DNA of 7,575 nt from an uncultured Paracoccaceae bacterium (GCA_937900975.1 CALCPC010000169.1:1-7575), one strand, 5' to 3'; shown: positions 1 through 5,759, counted from the stretch's first letter. Made by a program: numbers and translations. The notes: a model not told the origin generated them from the sequence alone.

Positions 1-2010
1 CTGGCCACCGGCGGCGGGCGCGGGATCACGGCGGCGGCGCTCGAAACCTTGGCCCGTCCCGGTGTCACGCTGGTGCTGACCGGCCGGCGGCCGGCGCCGC
101 GCGCCGATGCGCTCCGCCCCGATCTGCCGACCGCAGCCCCGGCCCTGGCCCAAGCGCTCCACGCCGAAGGGGCCGACCCGGTCCGCGCCCGCGCCCAGGC
201 GCAGGCCGTGCTGGCCGCGCGCGAGATCGACACGACGATCCAAAGGCTGAAAGCCCTGGGCGCGCGGGTCGACTATGCCGCCTTCGACGCCGCCGATCCC
301 GCCGCCACCCGCACGGCCCTGGCCGCCATCACCGCCCGCCACGGGCCGGTCGATGCGCTGGTCCACGGCGCCGGGGTGATCGAGGACGCGCCGCTGGCCC
401 GCATCTCGGACGAAAGCTGGGCGCGGGTGATGGCGCCGAAAACGCTGGGGCTGATGACGCTGCTCGCGCATCTGCCGGACACGCTGGCCTTCATCGCGCT
501 TTTCGGGTCGGTCTCGGCGCGGTTCGGCAATGCGGGGCAGACCAGCTATGCGGCGGCCAACGGGGTGATGGCGCAGCTTGGCCGCGCCCTTGCGGCCTCG
601 GGCCGGGCGCGGCGGGTGCGGGTCTACGACTGGGGCCCTTGGGCGGGTGCTGGCATGGTGACGGAAGGGGCGGCGCGGGCACTGGCCGCGCGCGGCATCG
701 CGCTGGTGCCCCGCGCGACGGGTCAGGCGCTGTTCGCCGCGGGGCTTGCGGAGGACAGGGGCCCCATAGCCGCGGTCTGCGGCCAAGGCCCCTGGGCCAA
801 CCCCGAAGAGACGCTGTCGGTGACGCTTTCCCCCGATCTGCCCTGGCTCGCCGATCATCGCATTGCCGGCCGCCCGGTGCTGCCGATGGCCGTGGCGCTG
901 GCGCTGATGATGCGGGCGGCGCGCGAGACGGGCAAAACCAGGGGCGCAAGCGCGGGCAAAACCGGAGGCGCAAGCGCGGGCCAAGATACGGTCGTGACGA
1001 CCGTAGAGGCCCTGGGGCTGAAACACGGGCTGGTCTTTGACACCATGCCCGAGCCGGTGACCGCGCGCGCAGAGAGAGACGCCGATGCGATCCATGCGGC
1101 CCTTTACACAAAAAGCGACCGACCGCATTACACCGCCCGGCTGCGGTTTGGCGCGGGCTTGCCCCCGCCCCGCCCGCCCGCACCGCCCCATGCCCCGCCC
1201 CCGGCGGATGCGCGGGCCTTCAGCGGTGCCGAGGCCTATCGGCGCCATCTCTTCCACGGGCCTCGGTTCCAGGCGCTTGGCAAGATCGAGGCGCTGTGGC
1301 CCGGCGGCATCCGCGCCCGGCTGAAGCCCGCGTGCCGCGGCGCGGAAACCGCCGCGACACCCAGCCATCGCGGCGCCAAGCCCGGTCCTGGCGGGGGCGG
1401 CGGACCTTCGGCGGCGCCGGGGTCTGCGCTGCCAAGGGATAGGGGCGCCGGGCCCCTGGAAGAGGCGGGGTCTGGCCCTCCAGCGGATGCAGGGTCTGGC
1501 CCTCCGGAGAAAGCAGGGTCCGGTCCCCTGGAGGAGACGGTCTTCGGCCCGCCAGGGGAGGGGGCACCCGGCGCTTCGGAGGAGGGGATATTTGGCGCAC
1601 CAGAGGAGGCTTTAGTCAGGCCCCCGGAGGAGGCAGCATTTGACCCGGAGAAGGCGGGGGTGCCCGGCCCGGGCCTTGGGGGCGGTGCGGCGCGGGATCT
1701 TGCCGCCGCCGCCGAAACCCTGGATTTCGGGGCGGACATCCTCGACCCCGTGCTGCTCGACGCCGTGGCGCAATTGCCGCTGATCTGGTCGAGCGTCTAT
1801 CTCGGCCGCACAGCGCTGCCGGTGGCCATCGGCGCGATCCACCGCGCCGCCGGCCCGCTGCCCGCGGATGCCCGGCTGTGGTTCGAGATCACGCATCAAG
1901 ACGACACCGGCATCACCGCCCGGGCCGATGTGCTGGACGCCGCGGGCCGGGCGCTGCTTTCGGTCCGAGACATGCGCCACGCGCTCCTCCGCGCGCCCCG
2001 GGCGCAGTAA
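1..2010 (+). CDS. C-terminal part of an iterative type I polyketide / PUFA-like synthase (KR-DH), 5' truncated by the window
   Basis: The frame is open from base 1, so 669 residues of the C-terminus are seen; the start lies outside the window. Residues 1-260 are a ketoreductase: the NADP-binding motif TGGGRGIT is at 3-10, and the PKS-type catalytic set is K147, S170, Y183 (in SYAAAN) and N187. It reduces the beta-keto group on an ACP-bound chain. Residues 275-660 are a double-hotdog dehydratase: H286 lies in a perfect HxxxGxxxxP motif (H286, G290, P295), and D587 lies in a DxxxQ motif (D587, Q591). The KR-DH ending and the sequence around AAREI and FGSVSARFGNAGQ resemble PfaA-type and related iterative synthases; the product is unknown. 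The H-to-D spacing is about 300 residues rather than the usual 160-180, because of a repeat-rich insertion at about 447-565. A smaller insertion is at 311-326. The TAA stop lies inside the first unit of a 25-nt array. KS, AT and ACP domains would be expected upstream. Confidence 0.88.
   Translation: MATGGGRGITAAALETLARPGVTLVLTGRRPAPRADALRPDLPTAAPALAQALHAEGADPVRARAQAQAVLAAREIDTTIQRLKALGARVDYAAFDAADPAATRTALAAITARHGPVDALVHGAGVIEDAPLARISDESWARVMAPKTLGLMTLLAHLPDTLAFIALFGSVSARFGNAGQTSYAAANGVMAQLGRALAASGRARRVRVYDWGPWAGAGMVTEGAARALAARGIALVPRATGQALFAAGLAEDRGPIAAVCGQGPWANPEETLSVTLSPDLPWLADHRIAGRPVLPMAVALALMMRAARETGKTRGASAGKTGGASAGQDTVVTTVEALGLKHGLVFDTMPEPVTARAERDADAIHAALYTKSDRPHYTARLRFGAGLPPPRPPAPPHAPPPADARAFSGAEAYRRHLFHGPRFQALGKIEALWPGGIRARLKPACRGAETAATPSHRGAKPGPGGGGGPSAAPGSALPRDRGAGPLEEAGSGPPADAGSGPPEKAGSGPLEETVFGPPGEGAPGASEEGIFGAPEEALVRPPEEAAFDPEKAGVPGPGLGGGAARDLAAAAETLDFGADILDPVLLDAVAQLPLIWSSVYLGRTALPVAIGAIHRAAGPLPADARLWFEITHQDDTGITARADVLDAAGRALLSVRDMRHALLRAPRAQ
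931..978 (+). repeat. Two in-frame 24-nt tandem units in the synthase dehydratase
   Basis: Two adjacent 24-nt copies (931-954 and 955-978) encode GKTRGASA and GKTGGASA, and a third partial copy begins at 979. They differ at two or three bases. The unit is 8 codons, so the frame is kept. It sits just after the N-terminal hotdog helix of the dehydratase, a position where a surface loop would tolerate insertion. Confidence 0.85.
1444..1656 (+). repeat. In-frame degenerate 24-nt (8-residue) array inserted in the dehydratase domain
   Basis: Nine consecutive units of 8 residues (the last has 7) can be read: GAGPLEEA at 1444-1467, GSGPPADA at 1468, GSGPPEKA at 1492, GSGPLEET at 1516, VFGPPGEG at 1540, APGASEEG at 1564, IFGAPEEA at 1588, LVRPPEEA at 1612 and AFDPEKA at 1636. 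The flanks (1339-1443 and 1657-1701) are also Gly/Pro/Ala-rich low complexity. Units near the 5' end are most alike and those near the 3' end have diverged. The array lies between the hotdog segment containing FHGPRFQ and the catalytic DxxxQ, probably as a disordered acidic, proline-rich loop. Confidence 0.88.
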
Positions 2011-2195
2011 GGTCGCCCGCCCCCGGGCGCAGGGAGGTCGCCCGCCCCCGGGCGCAGTAAGGCCGCCCGCCCCCGGGCGCAGTAAGGTCGCCCGTCCCCG
2101 GGCGCAGGGAGGTCGCCCGTCCCCGGGCGCAGGGAGGTCGCCCGCCCCCGGGCGCGGTAAGGTCGCCCGTCCCCGGGCGCGGTAAGACCCTCCGC
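1996..2195 (+). repeat. 25-nt tandem hairpin array, eight units, beginning inside the synthase stop region
   Basis: Eight 25-nt units start at 1996, 2021, 2046, 2071, 2096, 2121, 2146 and 2171. Each reads ccccgggcgc, then agtaagg, agggagg or ggtaagg, then tcgcccg and a variable base. The first unit contains the last synthase codons and its TAA (2008-2010). Between units lies a perfect 6-bp inverted repeat, cgcccg-4 nt-cgggcg (for example 2014-2029), so a transcript would form a row of seven small stem-loops at 25-nt steps. No T-run follows, so these are not classical intrinsic terminators. The last unit is degenerate. Confidence 0.95.
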
Positions 2196-2204
2196 CCCGC
2201 CCCA

Positions 2205-2255
2205 AAACCGCAATCGAAACCGCAATCGAAACCCCAGTCGAAACCGCAAAGATCG
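2205..2255 (+). repeat. 12-nt tandem repeat, four units
   Basis: Units aaaccgcaatcg at 2205 and 2217 are identical. The third (2229, aaaccccagtcg) has two changes, and the fourth (2241) carries a 3-nt insertion. The array follows the 25-nt array directly and is part of the gap before the DUF1203 gene. No coding role is seen. Confidence 0.85.
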
Positions 2256-2270
2256 GGTCGCGGGCAAAAG

Positions 2271-2326
2271 CCTCAGGCCCGTACCTTCAGGCCCGTACCC
2301 TCGGGTCCTTATCCTTGGGCCCGACC
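2271..2326 (+). repeat. 14-nt tandem repeat, four units, just upstream of the DUF1203 ribosome binding site
   Basis: Four 14-nt units start at 2271 (cctcaggcccgtac), 2285 (cttcaggcccgtac), 2299 and 2313. The first two differ by one base; the last two are degenerate. The array ends five bases before the AGGAG site, so it forms the 5' leader of the DUF1203 mRNA if transcription starts upstream. Confidence 0.85.
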
Positions 2327-2330
2327 CAGC

Positions 2331-2335
2331 AGGAG
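2331..2335 (+). promoter_or_regulatory. Ribosome binding site for the DUF1203 gene
   Basis: AGGAG lies seven bases before the ATG at 2343. It fixes that ATG as the start. Confidence 0.75.
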
Positions 2336-2342
2336 CGACACC

Positions 2343-2816
2343 ATGGCCGATTTTCACATCAAACCGCTGCCCGCCGCCGTCGCGGCCGATCTTTTCGGCC
2401 TGACCGAGGCCGAACTGGCCGCGCGACAGGCCCGGCTCCAGATCGTGACCGAAAAACCGGGCACCCCCTGCCGCGTCAGCCTTGAAGACGCCGAGGTCGG
2501 CGAGACGGTCGTCTTGGTCCACCACCAGCACCAGCCCGCCGACAGCCCCTACCGCGCCAGCCACGCCATTTTTGTCCGCAAAGACGCGAAGCCTGCGGCC
2601 GTCGCCGTCAACGCGGTGCCAGAGGTGATCCGCACACGCCTGATATCGCTGCGCTTTTTTGACCAGCACCATTTTATGGTCGCAGCCGATGTCTTGCCCG
2701 GCGCAGCAGTCGGCGCAGCGATTGCGCAGGCCTTCGACGACGCCACCGTCGCCTATGGGCATCTGCATTATGCAAAACCGGGCTGCTTTGCCGCCGCCGT
2801 CCATCGGGTGGCGTAA
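2343..2816 (+). CDS. DUF1203 domain-containing protein
   Basis: This 157-residue protein matches the DUF1203 family over its whole length. The visible signatures are TPCRVSLEDA at 41-50, followed by GE and a hydrophobic strand, then HQPADSPYRA at 63-72, IFVRKDA at 76-82, RTRLISLRFFDQHH at 97-110, and a C-terminal block with AYGHLHYAKPGCF at 137-149. The biochemical function of the family is unknown. No signal peptide or membrane segment is seen, so it is probably cytoplasmic; the His and Cys residues in the conserved blocks could bind a metal, but this is a guess. The ATG is supported by AGGAG seven bases upstream. It is the only gene between the synthase array and the convergent rfbB, and appears to be transcribed alone or with the synthase. 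Its stop is TAA followed by G, as at the other TAA-terminated genes here. Confidence 0.85.
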   Translation: MADFHIKPLPAAVAADLFGLTEAELAARQARLQIVTEKPGTPCRVSLEDAEVGETVVLVHHQHQPADSPYRASHAIFVRKDAKPAAVAVNAVPEVIRTRLISLRFFDQHHFMVAADVLPGAAVGAAIAQAFDDATVAYGHLHYAKPGCFAAAVHRVA

Positions 2817-2821
2817 GGGGT

Positions 2822-2914
2822 GTGGCACGGACCCTGGCGGACTTGCTGTGCTGCTGTGGGCGGGGCGGGATGGAGGCGCGCGCCTGGCTGGCGCGGCTCT
2901 GGAGCGATGTCTGA
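2822..2914 (+). CDS. Possible 30-codon small ORF (very tentative)
   Basis: A GTG six bases after the DUF1203 stop opens 30 codons ending in TGA at 2912-2914. The product would begin with a Leu-rich stretch, have three consecutive Cys at residues 10-12, and end with the amphipathic segment MEARAWLARLWSDV. G/C-ending codons dominate, but that is expected by chance in DNA of this composition. No Shine-Dalgarno site is at a usable distance. The last codons overlap the left arm of the palindromic element at 2899-2950. It could equally be noncoding or the remnant of a longer gene. Confidence 0.15.
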   Translation: MARTLADLLCCCGRGGMEARAWLARLWSDV

Positions 2915-2950
2915 TGCGGTCTAACGCATTTAGAACGAAAAACGCTCCAG
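2899..2950. repeat. 52-bp palindromic element between convergent genes, abutting the rfbB stop
   Basis: Perfect 8-bp terminal inverted repeats, ctggagcg (2899-2906) and cgctccag (2943-2950), enclose 36 bp. Inside are two overlapping stems that cannot form together: ATGCG (2914-2918) with CGCAT (2925-2929), and TCTAA (2920-2924) with TTAGA (2930-2934). The inner part is more AT-rich than its surroundings. It touches the rfbB stop codon (2951-2953). It may be a bidirectional transcription-end structure or a dispersed extragenic palindrome; a single copy cannot tell which. Confidence 0.55.
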
Positions 2951-4000
2951 CTACGCCGGGCCGCCGCCCACGCCGCGCCGCGCAAGCGGGTCGTCGGCGG
3001 CAAGGAGGGGGCGCCACCACGCCTCGTTGGTCAGATACCAATCGACGGTGCGTGCAAGCCCCGCGTCCAACGTCACAGAGGGGCGCCAGCCAAGCTCTTC
3101 CCGGATCCGGCTGGGGTCGATCGCATAGCGCAGATCGTGCCCCGGGCGATCGGCGACAAAGGCGATCAGCCGATCGTGCGGCGCGGCCTCGGGGCGGCGC
3201 GCGTCCAAAAGCGCGCACAGCTTTTTGACCAGGTCGAGATTGGTCGCCTCGTTCTCCCCCCCGATATTGTAGCTACGCCCCACGGCCCCGCGCGCCAGCA
3301 CCGTCAAAAGCGCGTCCGCGTGATCCTCCACATAAAGCCAGTCCCGCACATTCGCGCCCTGGCCGTAGACCGGGATCGGCCGGCCGGCAAGCGCGCGCAA
3401 AATCACCACCGGGATCAGCTTTTCGGGATAGTGATAGGGTCCGTAATTGTTCGAGCAATTGGTGGTCACGACGGGCAGCCCATAGGTCTCGCCCCAGGCC
3501 GCGACCAGATGGTCGGAGGCCGCCTTCGACGCCGAATAGGGGGAGCGGGGGGCATAGGGCGTCGTCTCGGTAAAGGCGCCCTCGGGCCCGAGCGAGCCAT
3601 AGACCTCATCGGTCGAGATATGGTGAAAGCGGAACGCCTCGGGCCGCCCCGCCCCGTCCCAGAAGCCGCGCGCGGCCTCCAACAGCGTGTAGGTGCCGGT
3701 CACGTTGGTCTCGATAAAGGCCGCCGGCCCGTCGATGGAGCGGTCGACATGGCTTTCGGCGGCAAGATGCATCACTGCCCCGGGGCTGTGGGTGGCAAAG
3801 ATCCGGTCCAGCGCCGCGCGGTCGCGGATATCGGCCTTCTCGAAGGCATAAAGCGGGCTGTCGGCCACCGGCGCAAGATTGGCCGGGTTGCCGGCATAGG
3901 TCAGCGCGTCAAGCGCCACGACCCGCTGACCGCGGGCCACGGCCAGCCGGGCGACGGCCGAACCGATGAAGCCGGCAGCGCCGGTGATCAGCAGCGTCAC
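2951..4000 (-). CDS. rfbB: dTDP-glucose 4,6-dehydratase
   Basis: This enzyme converts dTDP-D-glucose to dTDP-4-keto-6-deoxyglucose, the second step of dTDP-L-rhamnose synthesis, in the cytoplasm with bound NAD. The 349-residue extended SDR protein has every key motif: the nucleotide-binding GAAGFIG at 7-13, the [13 protein letters not shown] block at 78-90, the catalytic T130, D131 and E132 in STDEVYG, Y155 and K159 in [23 protein letters not shown] at 180-197, and [11 protein letters not shown] at 217-227. Length is normal. The start is GTG at 4000: the Rossmann strand begins at once (VTLLITG), a GGAG site lies at 4009-4012, and the GTG overlaps the rfbC TGA as GTGA, indicating translational coupling. 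A longer open frame upstream is only rfbC read out of frame. The stop TAG touches the palindromic element at 2899-2950. Confidence 0.96.
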   Translation of the reverse strand: MTLLITGAAGFIGSAVARLAVARGQRVVALDALTYAGNPANLAPVADSPLYAFEKADIRDRAALDRIFATHSPGAVMHLAAESHVDRSIDGPAAFIETNVTGTYTLLEAARGFWDGAGRPEAFRFHHISTDEVYGSLGPEGAFTETTPYAPRSPYSASKAASDHLVAAWGETYGLPVVTTNCSNNYGPYHYPEKLIPVVILRALAGRPIPVYGQGANVRDWLYVEDHADALLTVLARGAVGRSYNIGGENEATNLDLVKKLCALLDARRPEAAPHDRLIAFVADRPGHDLRYAIDPSRIREELGWRPSVTLDAGLARTVDWYLTNEAWWRPLLAADDPLARRGVGGGPA

Positions 4001-4671
4001 GGGCGCAGCTCCGCCGCGGCGCCGGCATTCGGTTCGGCACTCAGTTTGGCGTTCGTTTTGGGTGCGGCCTCCACCGGCGGCGCCGGATACCGCTCCTCCC
4101 ACGGGAAGGGGCCGGTGTAGTCGAAGGGGCTTTGCCAATCGCCAAAGCCCGGCGCCGCCGCGTCCTTGGCCGAGAGGAGCGCGCGGTCGGGCGCGATGCC
4201 CCAGTCGATGCCAAGCCCTGGGTCGGCGAAATGGATCGCGCCATCGGCCGCCGGCGCATAGCGGTCCGAGCATTTGTACAAAAGCTCGCATTCCGGGGTC
4301 AGCGTGACGAAGCCGTGCAGAAACCCCGACGGCACCAGAAGCTGACGGCCATTGGCGGCCGAAAGCTTCACGCCGGTCCAGCGGCCGTAATGGGGCGAGC
4401 CGCGGCGGGCATCGACCGCTACATCCCAAACCGCCCCTTGGCCCACGCGCACCAGCTTGGCCTGGGCATGGGGCGGCGCCTGATAATGCAGCCCGCGCAC
4501 CGTCCCCGTCTGGCGCGAAAGCGACTGGTTGTCCTGGACGAACCCGATCTCGATCCCGTGCTCGGCCAGCGTCGTGTCGCGCCAGACCTCGGCGAAAAAC
4601 CCGCGATCATCGGAAAACCGGCGCGGTGTCAGGATCAAAACGCCGGGAAGCGGTGTGGGGGTAATGTCCAT
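3997..4671 (-). CDS. rfbC: dTDP-4-dehydrorhamnose 3,5-epimerase
   Basis: It epimerises C3 and C5 of dTDP-4-keto-6-deoxyglucose, the third step toward dTDP-L-rhamnose. The 224-residue cupin protein carries [12 protein letters not shown] at 20-31, FVQDNQS at 44-50, RGLHYQ at 59-64 with catalytic H62, K72, the [11 protein letters not shown] strand at 83-93, FLHGF at 117-121, Y132 in [11 protein letters not shown], and D170 in LSAKD. These correspond to the known RmlC His/Lys/Tyr/Asp set. Residues from about 196 form an Ala/Pro/Glu-rich tail of nearly 30 residues that most family members (about 180-190 residues) lack. The ATG at 4671 is chosen because homology begins there and AAGAGG lies six bases upstream; the frame stays open to 4824 only because the hairpin array happens to lack stops. 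It is the first gene of the rfbC-rfbB pair. No rfbD or rfbA follows. Confidence 0.95.
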   Translation of the reverse strand: MDITPTPLPGVLILTPRRFSDDRGFFAEVWRDTTLAEHGIEIGFVQDNQSLSRQTGTVRGLHYQAPPHAQAKLVRVGQGAVWDVAVDARRGSPHYGRWTGVKLSAANGRQLLVPSGFLHGFVTLTPECELLYKCSDRYAPAADGAIHFADPGLGIDWGIAPDRALLSAKDAAAPGFGDWQSPFDYTGPFPWEERYPAPPVEAAPKTNAKLSAEPNAGAAAELRP

Positions 4672-4677
4672 GGGCAA

Positions 4678-4683
4678 CCTCTT
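4678..4683 (-). promoter_or_regulatory. Ribosome binding site for rfbC
   Basis: AAGAGG on the minus strand is six bases before the ATG at 4671 and decides the start against the open frame that continues upstream to 4824. Confidence 0.7.
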
Positions 4684-4692
4684 GACGACTTC

Positions 4693-4805
4693 TGCGCGGG
4701 GCCCCGCGCCTCGTAAGTTTTGCGCGGGTGTCGCGCGCCTCGTATCTTTGGCGCGGGTGTCCCGCGCTTTGTGTCTTTTGCGCGGGTGTAGCGCGCTCGG
4801 CATGC
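4693..4805 (-). repeat. 28-29-nt tandem hairpin array in the rfbC leader
   Basis: Four units start at 4693, 4721, 4749 and 4778 (lengths 28, 28, 29 and about 28). Each has a GCGCG-based stem followed by a T-rich spacer on the plus strand. The stems are gcgcggggccccgcgc (4694-4709, a perfect 16-bp palindrome), gcgcg-ggtgt-cgcgc, gcgcggg-tgt-cccgcgc (4751-4767) and gcgcg-7 nt-cgcgc. A perfect palindrome cggcatgccg (4798-4807) ends the array. It lies within the presumed 5' untranslated leader of rfbC. Confidence 0.88.
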
Positions 4806-4824
4806 CGTTGCATGGGCAATTCAT

Positions 4825-4836
4825 GTCAAGATTGAC
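4825..4836. promoter_or_regulatory. 12-bp dyad holding back-to-back -35-like hexamers (candidate divergent promoter)
   Basis: GTCAA-GA-TTGAC is a perfect inverted repeat. Its arms give TTGACA on the minus strand (4829-4824, toward rfbC) and TTGACG on the plus strand (4832-4837, toward the ArsR gene). No good -10 hexamer is found 16-18 bp from either, so the promoter call is weak; the dyad could equally be a protein-binding site. Confidence 0.3.
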
Positions 4837-4920
4837 GGTTTTTGGGCAAAGCGCGCCGGGGTCCTGTCCGAAATAGTTTGCCTTTTGGGAAAGTTTTTAT
4901 GGGCTCATGCGGCGATCCGT

Positions 4921-4931
4921 GATAACTTATC
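4921..4931. promoter_or_regulatory. Perfect 11-bp dyad at the start of the ArsR gene, candidate autorepressor operator
   Basis: GATAA-C-TTATC lies four bases before the ATG at 4935, in the most AT-rich part of the divergent region. ArsR-family repressors usually bind AT-rich inverted repeats overlapping their own promoter or start. Binding is inferred from position and symmetry only. Confidence 0.4.
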
Positions 4932-4934
4932 CAA

Positions 4935-5258
4935 ATGGAAAAGCTTTTGCACATCCGGTTTCAAGCGCTTGGCGATCCGACCCGCCTTGCTGTTGTCGAA
5001 CGGCTTTTGCAGGGTCCGGCCTCGGTCAGCGATCTTGCCAAACCACATGCGATGGCTCTGCCGGCGTTCACCAAGCATCTTGGCGTTCTCGAACGGGCCG
5101 GCTTGATCCACAGCAAGAAGACGGGGCGCGTGCGCACTTGTTTTATCAACCCCCCAGCGCTCCGATCGCTCGACCGCTGGATCACCGACCGCCGGGCGGC
5201 GTGGGACGGCCGGCTGGACCGGCTGGCGGCGCTGACCGCGGGCGATCAAGAGACCTGA
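4935..5258 (+). CDS. ArsR-family winged-helix transcriptional repressor
   Basis: The 107-residue protein is of normal length for the family. Its N-terminus (FQALGDPTRLAVVERLL, 9-25) is the standard ArsR dimer helix and HTH entry. The recognition helix is about 41-56 (ALPAFTKHLGVLERAGLI region) and the wing is about 58-72 (SKKTGRVRTCF). There is no CxC metal-binding motif, with only one Cys at 69, so it is not a typical arsenite or metal sensor. It belongs to the subgroup that sits next to SRPBCC/AHSA1 genes, as here, with the next start three bases after its stop. In-frame TGA and TAA at 4920-4925 exclude an earlier start. No Shine-Dalgarno site precedes the ATG, so translation may be leaderless or start weakly. 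The dyad at 4921-4931 suggests autorepression. The ligand is unknown. Confidence 0.9.
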   Translation: MEKLLHIRFQALGDPTRLAVVERLLQGPASVSDLAKPHAMALPAFTKHLGVLERAGLIHSKKTGRVRTCFINPPALRSLDRWITDRRAAWDGRLDRLAALTAGDQET

Positions 5259-5261
5259 GCC

Positions 5262-5717
5262 ATGGATATCTGCCACGAAACCCTTGTTTTCGAGCGCGTC
5301 TTCGCAGCCCCGCCAACCCGGCTGTTTCAAGCCTATCGCGACCCTGAGATGCGTCAGGCCTGGTCGGCGCCATCGCCCGACACCGCGGTCGTGATCGATG
5401 CTGCGGATGTCCGAACCGGCGGGCGGGAGACGGCGCGCTGTGGCCGTCCCGAAGATCTGAGATGGAGGCTTGAGCTGTTTTATCACCGGGTGATCGAAAA
5501 CCGGCTGATTGCCTTTACCGAAACGCTTTGGGAGGGCGATGCGCTTTTGACGGTGGCGCTGATCACCTTCGATTTCGAACCCCATGGCGCCGTCGAAACG
5601 CGGCTGAGGCTGACCGACCAGGTGACGTCCTTTGTCGGCGCGGGGGGGCCTGCCGGCCATCGCGACGGTTACAAAAAAGCGCTGGCCAATCTGGAAAAGG
5701 CCCTGGCGCCCGTCTGA
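5262..5717 (+). CDS. SRPBCC / AHSA1-like START-fold protein
   Basis: This 151-residue protein has the hydrophobic-cavity helix-grip fold seen in ArsR-paired SRPBCC proteins. The signatures are the first strand TLVFERVFAAPPTRLFQAYRDPE (start near 7), RQAWSAPS at 31-38, the DVRTGGRETARCG turn at 49-61, a central ENRLIAFTETLW strand at 79-90, LTVALITFDFEPHG at 96-109, TRLRLTDQ at 113-120, and the C-terminal helix from about 134 (RDGYKKALANLEKAL). Family members bind small hydrophobic ligands or act in stress responses; the substrate here is unknown. It is co-transcribed with the ArsR gene (3-nt gap, probable coupling) and is likely under its control. No signal peptide is seen. Its stop TGA (5715-5717) lies within a two-copy degenerate repeat. 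It converges on the aquaporin gene. Confidence 0.88.
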   Translation: MDICHETLVFERVFAAPPTRLFQAYRDPEMRQAWSAPSPDTAVVIDAADVRTGGRETARCGRPEDLRWRLELFYHRVIENRLIAFTETLWEGDALLTVALITFDFEPHGAVETRLRLTDQVTSFVGAGGPAGHRDGYKKALANLEKALAPV

Positions 5718-5759
5718 TCCCAAGGCGCGATGCGCCTGGCTGATCGAGCCTTGGCGCGA
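5706..5759 (+). repeat. Degenerate two-unit duplication of the SRPBCC gene end, with nested hairpins
   Basis: The segment 5706-5731 and the next 5732-5759 align at a 26-nt offset. The first 14 bases (gcgcccgtctgatc and gcgcctggctgatc) match at 12 positions, and after a 3-nt gap both end in ggcgcga. The first copy contains the last SRPBCC codons and its TGA. Two competing stems are present: aggcgc-gat-gcgcct (5723-5737) and ccaaggc (5720-5726) with gccttgg (5748-5754). No T-run follows. The remaining gap to the aquaporin stop (5760-5841) shows only GC-rich sequence. Confidence 0.55.

Noticed and set aside
1236..1739. Minus-strand repeat protein (GGPDPAS-like units)
   Set aside because: It is the antisense reading of the in-frame 24-nt array; the plus frame is fixed by the flanking dehydratase motifs.
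1996..2195. CRISPR array
   Set aside because: The units are contiguous with no unique spacers, 25 nt in total length, and no cas genes are present.
2931..2950. Classical intrinsic terminator for rfbB (TTTTT on the minus strand)
   Set aside because: The T-run lies between the two arms of the palindrome rather than after a stem, so it does not fit the usual form.
1896..3218. Long minus-strand ORF of 440 codons
   Set aside because: It runs antisense to the synthase end, the repeat arrays and the DUF1203 gene, is rich in Arg/Gly/Pro, and has no domain. Its length reflects the lack of stops in GC-rich repeats.
4672..4824. N-terminal extension of rfbC by 51 residues
   Set aside because: The extension is only the translated hairpin array; family homology and the ribosome site support the ATG at 4671.
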